Origin: CAMBDR01 sp046597185
GTDB lineage: Bacteria; Pseudomonadota; Gammaproteobacteria; Burkholderiales; Burkholderiaceae_D
Reading direction: 5' to 3'
Assembly: GCA_046597185.1 (NCBI GenBank)
Contig: JBKJLF010000299.1
Span: forward strand, 1 to 9,094
DNA: 9,094 nt
Below, in pieces: positions 1 through 5,874 of this stretch. How positions within the stretch are numbered: the first letter of the stretch is position 1; the number at the start of each line of letters is the position of its first letter. Under the pieces are notes generated by a model. The model was not told the DNA's origin. It worked only from the letters and a program-made list of their open reading frames with translations, and ran no database searches. A program made the translations under genes and the position numbers.

Positions 1-2
1 CC

Positions 3-122
3 AGGGCGGGGCTGGTGCTGGGGCAGGATTATCCCATGCCGATTGTGCAACATGATCAGGCGCGGCAACTGACTTTGGCGCGTTATGCCGTGGTCAAGCA
101 GCGCGCTGATGGTGCAGCATGA
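3..122 (+). CDS. phr: Deoxyribodipyrimidine photolyase, C-terminal end (partial)
   Basis: Only the last 39 codons are in the window; the gene begins upstream. Photolyases use FADH- and blue light to split cyclobutane pyrimidine dimers in DNA. The visible tail contains the motif GQDYPMPIVQH followed by a basic helix (QARQLTLARYAVVKQ). This matches the usual C-terminus of the class I photolyase/cryptochrome family, where a D-Y-P-x-P-I-V-D/Q-H segment is followed by 'ARxxALxxY' just before the stop. The FAD-binding and catalytic residues lie outside the window, so activity cannot be judged. The stop TGA overlaps the ATG of the next short ORF (ATGA), a sign that the two were once translationally coupled. 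Identification rests on about 39 residues, so a cryptochrome-like paralogue is possible. Confidence 0.72.
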   Translation, partial: RAGLVLGQDYPMPIVQHDQARQLTLARYAVVKQRADGAA

Positions 123-229
123 GAGTGCTGGCCATTTCCGGCAGCCCGCAAAACATCGCCATCATTTTGGAGCCTGTCAGCAAGCTGCACAAGTTAATTT
201 ATTTACCACTTAAATATCACTTTTCATGA
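119..229 (+). pseudogene. Truncated NAD(P)H-dependent FMN reductase-like ORF (N-terminal stump)
   Basis: This 36-codon ORF starts at an ATG that overlaps the photolyase stop by ATGA. Its first twelve residues, MRVLAISGSPQN, are what one expects at the start of an NADPH-dependent FMN reductase/flavodoxin-fold protein: a hydrophobic beta-strand followed by the phosphate-binding S-G-S-P loop. Those proteins are usually about 170-200 aa. Here the similarity stops at once, and the rest (IAIILEPVSKLHKLIYLPLK...) shows no flavodoxin pattern and soon ends. I infer that the gene lost everything after its first strand and loop, leaving a stump behind the photolyase. A real small peptide cannot be excluded, but there is no positive sign of one. 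A chance match over so few residues is also possible. Confidence 0.42.
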
Positions 230-234
230 AGGAG
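229..234 (+). promoter_or_regulatory. Ribosome binding site that fixes the VOC gene start
   Basis: AAGGAG lies six bases before the ATG at 241 and is close to the ideal Shine-Dalgarno spacing. An in-frame ATG at 226 lies just upstream of this element and would have no RBS of its own, so 241 is the better start. Confidence 0.75.
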
Positions 235-240
235 TCAACC

Positions 241-606
241 ATGTTCCTCGGCCTTCGCACCGCCATCTACCCCGCGCCGGATCTTACGGCAGCCAAACAT
301 TGGTATACCGAAGTACTGGGCGCTGAGCCTTACTTTGACCAACCGTTCTACGTCGGCTTCAACGTGGGCGGCTTTGAACTTGGCCTGCTCCCAGAAGCGC
401 AACCGTCAACACAAGGGCCGCAGCCGCTATGGGGCGTTTCAGACATTGCCGCCGCGTTTGCGCGCCTGCTCGAACTCGGTGCCAGCGCCATCGAGCCCGT
501 TACAGACGTGGGCGAAGGCATTAAAGTGGCGGCAGTGCAAGACCCATTTGGCAATCGACTCGGCATTATCGAAAATCCCAACTTCAACCCGCTTACCGTG
601 CGTTAA
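241..606 (+). CDS. VOC family protein (glyoxalase/bleomycin-resistance/dioxygenase fold)
   Basis: A complete 121-aa single VOC unit. It shows the usual beta-alpha-beta-beta-beta pattern twice. The first half is residues 1-50: an opening strand, then DLTAAKHWYTEVLGAEP as the helix with the typical W/F-Y-x-x-x-L-G, then FELGLL. The second half is about 63-112: a WGVSDIAAAFARLLELGA helix, then VQDPFGNRLGIIENP with the family's D-P-F/D-G-N signature. E46 and E111 sit where metal-ligand glutamates are found in many members. The usual first-strand histidine is absent, so metal binding and substrate are unknown. Members range from glyoxalases to antibiotic-binding proteins, and the sequence alone does not choose between them. 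It precedes an SRPBCC gene by 41 bp and is likely co-transcribed with it. Confidence 0.9.
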   Translation: MFLGLRTAIYPAPDLTAAKHWYTEVLGAEPYFDQPFYVGFNVGGFELGLLPEAQPSTQGPQPLWGVSDIAAAFARLLELGASAIEPVTDVGEGIKVAAVQDPFGNRLGIIENPNFNPLTVR

Positions 607-647
607 AATCAGGCATAAATCAGCTACCAACCACAAGTAGTCACCAC

Positions 648-1064
648 ATGAAAATAACCGTTGAAACCATCGTCAAAGCACCCGCAGCCAAAGTCTGGCA
701 GGCCTACATCACGCCGGAAGACATCAAGCAGTGGAATACCGCCTCGGCGGATTGGCATACCACCAAGGCCAGTGTTGATTTGCGCGTGGGTGGCGCATTT
801 TCCTCACGCATGGAAGCCAAAGATGGCAGTTTTGGCTTTGACTTCGCTGGCACCTACACCAAAATCGAGCCAAACGAGCGCATTGAATATGCGTTTGGTG
901 AGCGCACAGCGTTGGTTGAATTCATCACGGGCACCGATGCGGTTACAGTGCGGGTGAGCTTCGATGCGGAATCCGAATATTCGGTCGAGCAACAACGGCA
1001 GGGCTGGCAAGCCATTCTGGATAATTTTGCCAGGCACGTTGAAGCAGGTCAGAAAATCAGTTAA
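648..1064 (+). CDS. SRPBCC (AHSA1/START-like) family protein
   Basis: A complete 138-aa cytoplasmic protein with the AHSA1-like layout. The N-terminal strand MKITVETIVKAP is followed by AKVWQAYITPEDIKQWN (the 'V-W-x-A-x-T-xPE-x-I-x-x-W' motif). Next come VDLRVGGAFSSRMEAKDG and FDFAGTYTKIEPNERIEYAFG, the central sheet, and a C-terminal helix, EQQRQGWQAILDNFARHVE. The fold encloses a hydrophobic cavity that usually binds a small lipophilic ligand. Bacterial members of this subgroup have no settled function despite the 'activator of Hsp90 ATPase' name. The RBS is weak (AAGTAG about 10 bases before ATG). With the VOC gene 41 bp upstream, the pair probably forms a small transcription unit. No truncation or odd residues are visible. 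Confidence 0.9.
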   Translation: MKITVETIVKAPAAKVWQAYITPEDIKQWNTASADWHTTKASVDLRVGGAFSSRMEAKDGSFGFDFAGTYTKIEPNERIEYAFGERTALVEFITGTDAVTVRVSFDAESEYSVEQQRQGWQAILDNFARHVEAGQKIS

Positions 1065-1108
1065 AAAACGACGCCGCCAGAATCATTAATTTGCTCGCCC
1101 ACCATCCA

Positions 1109-1131
1109 CAGGGCTGGCTCCAGCCGCCCTG
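1109..1131. repeat. GC-rich imperfect palindrome (hairpin) after the SRPBCC gene
   Basis: CAGGGC at the left end and GCCCTG at the right end are exact inverted copies. Between them GGCTGG and CCAGCC can form an alternative tight hairpin. It lies 45 bp after the SRPBCC stop and has no T-tract behind it, so it is not a classic intrinsic terminator. Read on the - strand it contains GGGCAGGGCG, a ten-base string that also occurs in the hairpin after fumC (3293-3317). It may be a REP-like extragenic palindrome. Confidence 0.4.
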
Positions 1132-1136
1132 CCCGA

Positions 1137-1145
1137 TGATACAAT
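1137..1145 (+). promoter_or_regulatory. Extended -10 promoter candidate for the 1201 gene
   Basis: TGATACAAT matches the extended -10 pattern TGnTAnAAT (5 of 6 in the hexamer). No convincing -35 is seen at 17 bp, which is common when the TGn extension is present. It would give a leader of about 50 nt to the ATG at 1201 and might also serve fumC. Confidence 0.35.
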
Positions 1146-1200
1146 ACTAAAAAGGATTTGCATTACCCCACCACCATTTTTGAGAAAGTACCCGCCTGTC

Positions 1201-1830
1201 ATGGATGACGCCCATCTCAGCAGCGCATTAAATGCCGCCAAAATCTTTGCTGCCAGCGCCAAAAAGGTGCTCAGCACCGACGACGGCGTACATATTGAAA
1301 CCCTGATCTCATCGATCTCGCGGGTGGCCGGTTCCATGATGTACCGCAGCTTTGCGCTCGATGCCAGCATCAGTCCGGATATCAAGCCGGGCACGCATGT
1401 GCTGTCAGAACAAGCCAACATCTATGGCCCGCACATGATGAACATCCTGCTCATCACCCTGCAAAAGCTGGGCACCCCGCTGCATGAAGGCGATATGCAT
1501 CCCGACTATGCCACTGCCAAATTCTCGCAACTGAGTTTCCAGGAAGCGAGTGAGCGGCTGGTGCCGTTTTTCCAGACCTATTGCGAAGCGGCCTCGATGT
1601 CGCACCTGGAAGCGGCCATGGCCGCCGCGATGGCCGCCGCCCTCACCATTTATGATTACCGCGACACGCTGGCGGTAGAAAAAGGAGCCAGCATTGCGGT
1701 ATTTGGTTTTGTGGAAGGCACCAAAACCGCGCCCTATCCTGTTTCAGTACCGCTTTCCACTTCGATACCGATTTTACCGACACCAGTGCAGAATGAACCT
1801 GCCAAAAAACGCTGGTATCAGTTTTGGTGA
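1201..1830 (+). CDS. Hypothetical protein, 209 aa, Ala/Met-rich, W-rich C-terminus
   Basis: I do not recognise this family. The protein is complete and has no signal peptide or transmembrane segment, so it is probably cytoplasmic. Residues 1-60 are mostly helical in pattern (ALNAAKIFAASAKKVL, HIETLISSISRVAGSMMYRSFAL). Residues 67-95 hold VLSEQANIYGPHMMNILL, and 110-150 are a long amphipathic run ending in an Ala/Met-rich stretch (AAMAAAMAAALTIYDYRD). The segment 175-200 is Pro/Ser/Thr-rich and probably a flexible linker. The last residues KKRWYQFW form a basic-aromatic tail, a type seen at the ends of many small bacterial proteins that may touch membrane or partner. I chose ATG 1201, with GAGAAAG about 11 bases upstream. 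An in-frame TTG at 1180 exists but has no RBS. Only 42 bp separate it from fumC, so co-transcription is likely, but no functional link is known. Confidence 0.75.
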   Translation: MDDAHLSSALNAAKIFAASAKKVLSTDDGVHIETLISSISRVAGSMMYRSFALDASISPDIKPGTHVLSEQANIYGPHMMNILLITLQKLGTPLHEGDMHPDYATAKFSQLSFQEASERLVPFFQTYCEAASMSHLEAAMAAAMAAALTIYDYRDTLAVEKGASIAVFGFVEGTKTAPYPVSVPLSTSIPILPTPVQNEPAKKRWYQFW

Positions 1831-1872
1831 TTTAATTAACTCCCGAATTTATTTATCTCCAGAAAGACTGCC

Positions 1873-3276
1873 ATGACTGATTTTGCCACCACCCGCACCG
1901 AACGCGACACCTTTGGCCCGATTGAGGTACCCAGCCAGCAACTGTGGGGCGCGCAAACCCAGCGCTCACTTGAATTTTTCGCCATTTCCAGCGAGCGCAT
2001 GCCGCCCGAACTGATTGCCGCGCTGGCGCTCACCAAGCGCGCCTGTGCCAAAGTGAATGGCGATTTGGGTTTGCTGGCACCAGAAAAAACCCGCGCCATC
2101 TTGCAGGCAGCAGACGAAGTGCTGGCCAAACAGCACGAAAGCGAATTTCCACTCTCGGTCTGGCAAACCGGTTCCGGCACCCAAAGCAATATGAATATGA
2201 ATGAAGTGCTGGCCAACCGCGCTTCTGAACTAATGGGCGGCAGCCGTGGCGCTGCGCGCCTGGTACACCCGAATGATGATATCAATCTGGGCCAATCTTC
2301 CAACGACATATTCCCCACCGCCATGCATGTGGCAGCCGCCTTGGGCGTCGCGCACGCCTTGCTACCAGCGCTCGCGAGTTTGCACAACTGTCTGGCGCAA
2401 AAAAGCGAAGAATTTGCCGGAATTGTGAAAATTGGCCGCACCCACTTGCAAGACGCCACCCCGCTCACCCTGGGGCAGGAATTTTCCGGCTATGTGGCGC
2501 AACTGGCTTACGCGCAAAGCATTATCAATAGCAACCTGGCCGCGCTATGCGAACTGGCCGCAGGCGGCACGGCGGTGGGCACCGGTTTGAATGCCCACCC
2601 CGAATTTGGCCAGCGCGTGGCTGCAGAATTGGCCGAGCGCACCGATTTACCTTTTGCCAGCGCCCCCAACAAATTCGCCGCCCTGGCCGGGCACGATGTG
2701 CTGGTGGCCGCACACGGCAACCTGAAAACCCTGGCCGCCGCACTGATGAAAATCGCCAATGACGTGCGCTGGCTGGCTTCCGGCCCACGCTCGGGCCTGG
2801 GCGAAATTACAATCCCGGAAAACGAACCGGGCAGCTCGATCATGCCAGGCAAAGTCAACCCGACCCAATGCGAAGCCTTAACCATGCTGTGCTGCCAGGT
2901 GCTTGGCAATGATGTGGCGATTAATTTTGGCGGTGCTTCCGGCAATTTTGAATTGAATGTGTACAAACCGCTGATCATTCACAACTTCCTGCAAAGCGTG
3001 CGCCTGCTGGCCGACGGCATGGCCAGTTTTGAGCGCCACTGCGTGCAAGGCATTAACGCAAATGAAGCGCGCATTGCCGATTTAATGCAGCGCTCGCTGA
3101 TGCTGGTAACCGCGCTGGCACCGCATATTGGCTACGACAAAGCCGCCAAAATTGCCAAACAGGCGCATCACGAAGGCGGCACACTGAAACAAACGGCGTT
3201 GGCGCTTGGCTATGTGACCGACCAACAATTTGAGCAATGGGTGCAACCGCTGGCCATGACCCGGCCGGGTCTGTGA
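1873..3276 (+). CDS. fumC: Class II fumarate hydratase (fumarase C)
   Basis: A complete 467-aa fumarase of the iron-free, homotetrameric, oxygen-stable class. It interconverts fumarate and L-malate in the TCA cycle in the cytoplasm. The three conserved superfamily regions are present in order. Region 1 is SGTQSNMNMNEV (101-112) and SSNDIFPTAMH (142-152). Region 2 is GRTHLQDATPLTLGQEFSGY (188-207), with H191 matching the catalytic base-region histidine (H188 in E. coli). Region 3 is the signature loop GSSIMPGKVNP (320-330), whose serine (S321, E. coli S318) acts as a catalytic base. The N-terminal 'ERDTFGPIEVPSQQLWGAQTQRS' pattern separates it from aspartase and argininosuccinate lyase. The length is normal for the family. 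An AGAAAG element precedes the ATG by about 6 bases. It ends in a hairpin region facing the convergent cytochrome gene. Confidence 0.97.
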   Translation: MTDFATTRTERDTFGPIEVPSQQLWGAQTQRSLEFFAISSERMPPELIAALALTKRACAKVNGDLGLLAPEKTRAILQAADEVLAKQHESEFPLSVWQTGSGTQSNMNMNEVLANRASELMGGSRGAARLVHPNDDINLGQSSNDIFPTAMHVAAALGVAHALLPALASLHNCLAQKSEEFAGIVKIGRTHLQDATPLTLGQEFSGYVAQLAYAQSIINSNLAALCELAAGGTAVGTGLNAHPEFGQRVAAELAERTDLPFASAPNKFAALAGHDVLVAAHGNLKTLAAALMKIANDVRWLASGPRSGLGEITIPENEPGSSIMPGKVNPTQCEALTMLCCQVLGNDVAINFGGASGNFELNVYKPLIIHNFLQSVRLLADGMASFERHCVQGINANEARIADLMQRSLMLVTALAPHIGYDKAAKIAKQAHHEGGTLKQTALALGYVTDQQFEQWVQPLAMTRPGL

Positions 3277-3292
3277 TTACCCCATCAATCAC

Positions 3293-3317
3293 GGGCAGGG
3301 GCCGTAGCGCCCTGCCC
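3293..3317. terminator. Hairpin between the convergent fumC and cytochrome genes
   Basis: GGGCAGGG (3293-3300) pairs perfectly with CCCTGCCC (3310-3317), and the inner GC/GC steps can extend the stem around a short CGTA loop. It lies 16 bp after the fumC stop. On the + side a run of six T (3331-3336) follows only 13 bases later, and nothing T-rich follows on the - side. It is a strong structure in the right place for ending fumC transcription, but not a textbook intrinsic terminator. It shares GGGCAGGGCG (read on the - strand) with the palindrome at 1109-1131, so it could be a REP-like element. Confidence 0.5.
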
Positions 3318-3324
3318 ACCTGCT

Positions 3325-5112
3325 TTACAATTTTTTCAGATACTCCAACAACGCTGTCTTTTCGGCAGCGCTAAAACTGGTGCCAAATTCGTGGCCGCAG
3401 CGACTATTCCCCGAATCGCGTTGGCTACAATCGGTGGTTTTCAAAACAAATTTAAACTTGGTTTGACTCGTCGCCAAACCGACGTTTTTAATATCATACG
3501 CCGGGCCAACCTTGAATTGCGCCTGACGCTCGGCAGCGGGTTTTAACAGCTCAGCCAAACTCGCAACCGAACCATTATGCAAATACGGTGCGGCAGCCCA
3601 TATCCCTTGCATTACGCGCGCTTCATACGGATAATCGCCAGTCGTGGCTGCTGCGGGCGTGGCCAAGGTTTCCTTGAGATCATCAATCGAACCAAAGCGG
3701 GTGGCTTTGCTCTCGAAATCCCCTTCAATTTTGGCCTTCTCACCTTTCAATTTAGCCAGAAACGACTCTGTCTTGCTCACCACGGTTTGCTCCACGCTGT
3801 TTGCCGGCAGTGGCACGTAATGCTGGAGAATCGAGCCTACCACCGCCGTACCCAACAGCGAAGTGGCTTTATCCACCGCTTTCAACGGCTCACCGCCTGG
3901 ATAAATTACGGCACCTTCCAGCACACCGGTTTTTACGGTGGATGCCAATAGTTTGACTTCTCTGGAATCGGTGCCCACGTCCAATATCGGCGTGGCCCAG
4001 GATTCACGGAACACCGAGCGGAATTGTCCCTTGGTGATGCCATGACAGTCGTTACAACTCTTGTCACCTTGCGCCGGGTCTTTTTTGTTGAATACCGTTT
4101 CACCTTGCGCTGCCAGTACCGGATTTAACTTCCACGGCCACTTCGGTGGGCCAAGTTTGTCAATCAAATCTTCCAGCTTGTTCAAACCTGAAAAATTGCC
4201 TGAATTATTGCTCGTGTAATCAATTTTCAGCAATCTCGACGCATCTTTCACCGGATGAAAGGTAGCAAACACGCCAATGACTTCGCCCAAATTGCGCGAG
4301 AGCCCAAAAAAATCATTCCCGTTCGGCGAGAAACCGGGCCATTGGGTAAAGTCTTGAACCGGTGCATTCCAAAGAAACGGGTAGCGCACGGGCGCATCGG
4401 CCAGCTTGATGTTTTCTTGGATGATGTAAGTCGGCGGTGGCCCAATATCCAGGCCCGACAAGCGGTTAAAAATCATCGACACCGCATCCAGCCGCGCCGG
4501 CCCCCATGGATTATCCACCGGCAAGGAGCCAGTTACAATGGTGTGGTAAGGTAAATACCAGGCCGCCACATCGGCACGCAGTTTATCCTGATCCGCCTGC
4601 GAACTGGTATCACCCAGCACCGCTTTTGCGAAGTTGGCAAACGCTTTCGGGTTGGTGAGTACGGTGTTGACTGCCGTATCAAGGCCGCTCATAAAGCTCT
4701 GGAAGTCACTGATGGCCGGGCCACCATCAATGCGATATTCTTTTCCCGCCACTTTGATTTGGCGCGTGTGGCAAGCCGCGCAAGTCATGCCCATATCCAG
4801 GCCACCATTGGCATTGGAAACCGTAAACCCGACCGGCAAACCCGGCACCGGGCTTTGCGGATTGGGCAAATACCCGTAGCGTTGCAGGCTATCGGCCATA
4901 AACGGTTTGCCGTTGGGTTGCTTTAAGGCCATGGCCCAGTTTAGCGGGATCATTTGCGAACCCTGATCCTGGCTGTAATACTGGTTGCGCGTGGTATTGG
5001 TCCACTTTCCGCCCTGATCCGTCATGATGACGGGACTTGCCGCCACCGTCGGCAAGGCCATCAGCGCAAATACGTTGGCGACCAAGCATTTCATCTTCGA
5101 TGCACTTTTCAT
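3325..5112 (-). CDS. Secreted di-heme c-type cytochrome (cytochrome c peroxidase/RoxA-like superfamily)
   Basis: A complete 595-aa protein. The start chosen is the ATG at 5112, with GGAG about ten bases upstream; an in-frame ATG at 5160 would place a non-signal tail before the secretion signal. Residues 1-25 form a signal peptide (basic start, VANVFALMALPTVAA), so the protein acts in the periplasm or outside. There are two haem c sites: CAACH at 111-115 and CNDCH at 353-357. Around them are the family hallmarks GSQMIPLNWAMALKQ (51-65), RYGYLPNP (78-85), YRIDGGPAISDFQSF (126-140), RVMQGIWAAAPYLHNGSVASL (499-519) and a C-terminal GHEFGTSFSAAEKTALLEYL. This layout fits proteins annotated as 'di-heme-cytochrome C peroxidase' and is related to the rubber oxygenase RoxA. 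Whether it is a peroxidase or an oxygenase cannot be told here. It stands alone, convergent to fumC, and needs the Ccm/Ccs cytochrome maturation system encoded elsewhere. Confidence 0.88.
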   Translation of the reverse strand: MKSASKMKCLVANVFALMALPTVAASPVIMTDQGGKWTNTTRNQYYSQDQGSQMIPLNWAMALKQPNGKPFMADSLQRYGYLPNPQSPVPGLPVGFTVSNANGGLDMGMTCAACHTRQIKVAGKEYRIDGGPAISDFQSFMSGLDTAVNTVLTNPKAFANFAKAVLGDTSSQADQDKLRADVAAWYLPYHTIVTGSLPVDNPWGPARLDAVSMIFNRLSGLDIGPPPTYIIQENIKLADAPVRYPFLWNAPVQDFTQWPGFSPNGNDFFGLSRNLGEVIGVFATFHPVKDASRLLKIDYTSNNSGNFSGLNKLEDLIDKLGPPKWPWKLNPVLAAQGETVFNKKDPAQGDKSCNDCHGITKGQFRSVFRESWATPILDVGTDSREVKLLASTVKTGVLEGAVIYPGGEPLKAVDKATSLLGTAVVGSILQHYVPLPANSVEQTVVSKTESFLAKLKGEKAKIEGDFESKATRFGSIDDLKETLATPAAATTGDYPYEARVMQGIWAAAPYLHNGSVASLAELLKPAAERQAQFKVGPAYDIKNVGLATSQTKFKFVLKTTDCSQRDSGNSRCGHEFGTSFSAAEKTALLEYLKKL

Positions 5113-5280
5113 TTTATTCGCTCTCCATTTCCTTGAACCACACAAAGGTTTATTGAACAAGTTTCAACGCGTGGCCATTCCCGCATGGCGCATTTAATGT
5201 TACGCGAATCGATTATCCAAATAATTAAATGCCCTCAACCAGGGTAAGCGCCAGGTAACAAACAGGCTAATTTACAACAG

Positions 5281-5321
5281 TTCACATTGCCGGGCAGAAA
5301 AAATTCACATTCAATGGCAAT
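5281..5321. repeat. TTCACATT direct repeat with flanking ATTGCC/GGCAAT arms
   Basis: TTCACATT occurs at 5281-5288 and again at 5304-5311, 23 bp apart, roughly two helical turns. ATTGCC (5286-5291) and GGCAAT (5316-5321) are inverted copies around an A-rich loop. Two same-face copies about 170 bp before the cytochrome start could be a regulator site. Eight-base repeats in AT-rich spacer also arise by chance. Confidence 0.25.
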
Positions 5322-5402
5322 CGTTTTCAATAAATGGCGTAGCGCAGCGCTTTATTGGCAAAGCCCTCTCTTGGTGATTCCCCCTTCTCCACCATGTTAA
5401 AA

Positions 5403-5591
5403 TCAAATTACCAGTATGCACGCCAACTGCGCACCCGCGCCACCCTTTCGATAATCGGCGACAAAGTGCTGCTCCCATTGCTTGAGAGCATTGTTGGCAT
5501 GGTTGGCAATGGCCGGGCTTGGGCTGTCGGCAGCCCATGCTCTGTGCAGGGTAAACATCTGGCAGAGCCAAAGGGCGCAAAGTGGTTTCAT
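5403..5591 (-). CDS. Doubtful small secreted protein, 62 aa
   Basis: I do not recognise it. The ORF starts MKPLCALWLCQMFTLHRAWA followed by ADSPSP, which reads like a signal peptide with cleavage after AWA. The mature part is only about 40 residues (ANHANNALKQWEQHFVADYRKGG...). A TATAAT hexamer on the - strand (5625-5620) lies about 30 bp upstream of the ATG, but no Shine-Dalgarno is seen. It points towards the cytochrome gene, about 290 bp away. The abrupt end after a plausible helix suggests either a truncated remnant of a longer periplasmic protein or a chance frame. A longer overlapping frame at 5311-5652 on the same strand has no protein-like pattern. Confidence 0.22.
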   Translation of the reverse strand: MKPLCALWLCQMFTLHRAWAADSPSPAIANHANNALKQWEQHFVADYRKGGAGAQLACILVI

Positions 5592-5774
5592 AAATACGAT
5601 CAGGCGACGGGAAATTCAAATTATAAGCGATGTGATCAGTGCTATCTTGCAATTAATTTCAGATGAATCGGCGCTCTTCGGATTGCCACTTGCATGAAAA
5701 TATCTTATTGCGTTCTAAAAACGACAAAATGCTCAATCCGCAATGGCGAGCGCATGAATCTGTCACCTGAGGCT

Positions 5775-5783
5775 TGCTATAAT
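5775..5783 (+). promoter_or_regulatory. Extended -10 promoter for the 289-aa gene
   Basis: TGCTATAAT is a perfect extended -10 element (TGn plus TATAAT). The -35 position at 17 bp reads TGAATC and is poor, as is common with extended -10 promoters. Transcription would start near 5790 and give a leader of about 85 nt to the ATG at 5875. This is the clearest promoter in the window. Confidence 0.65.
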
Positions 5784-5810
5784 AGCGCGATTCTGAAATT
5801 CATTTCTTAT

Positions 5811-5855
5811 CCCTATCCGTTTCCCTATCCCGCTTTTTAAAGGCGCTTTTTAAAG
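5811..5855 (+). repeat. Two short tandem direct repeats in the leader of the 289-aa gene
   Basis: CCCTATCC occurs at 5811-5818 and 5823-5830 (12-bp period). Directly after it, CGCTTTTTAAAG occurs at 5831-5842 and 5844-5855 (13-bp period). They lie between the extended -10 promoter and the start codon, in the expected 5' untranslated region. The TTTTTAAA part is self-complementary. They may be regulator or RNA-structure elements, or simply replication-slippage products. Confidence 0.45.
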
Positions 5856-5874
5856 ATGGCTTCACGAGGGCAGC

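Larger units (their letters stand above)
5113..5777. other. Intergenic stretch upstream of the cytochrome gene
   Basis: About 660 bp without a gene I can defend. It holds a possible weak - strand promoter for the cytochrome (TTGGAT at 5220-5215, 17 bp, TTAAAT at 5197-5192), the TTCACATT direct repeats and a small imperfect hairpin. In that hairpin AATAAA at 5329-5334 pairs with TTTATT at 5351-5356, with AGCGC/GCGCT inside. It also holds the doubtful small ORF at 5403-5591. No tRNA cloverleaf, transposase or long repeat is visible. Its size and several broken frames suggest that it may contain an eroded gene. Confidence 0.5.

Noticed and set aside
226..240. Upstream ATG (226) as the start of the VOC gene
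   Set aside because: The AAGGAG Shine-Dalgarno lies between 226 and 241 and serves the ATG at 241; the extra five residues do not fit the VOC fold start.
1180..1200. TTG at 1180 as the start of the 209-aa gene
   Set aside because: No Shine-Dalgarno precedes it, and the ATG at 1201 is the more ordinary choice.
1612..1625. Perfect 14-bp palindrome GCGGCCATGGCCGC inside the 209-aa gene
   Set aside because: It falls in a run of Ala/Met codons where such GC-rich symmetry arises easily, and nothing else points to a site.
4255..4554. 99-aa open frame on the + strand opposite the cytochrome gene
   Set aside because: It is a shadow of the cytochrome coding strand without recognisable motifs.
5113..5160. 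Longer N-terminus for the cytochrome from the ATG at 5160
   Set aside because: It would put 16 charged and polar residues before the signal peptide and lacks an RBS; the ATG at 5112 has GGAG at good distance.
5311..5652. 113-aa open frame on the - strand in the long gap
   Set aside because: The composition is rich in Cys, Arg, Gln and Pro without hydrophobic periodicity, and no RBS is seen; it is more likely a chance frame.
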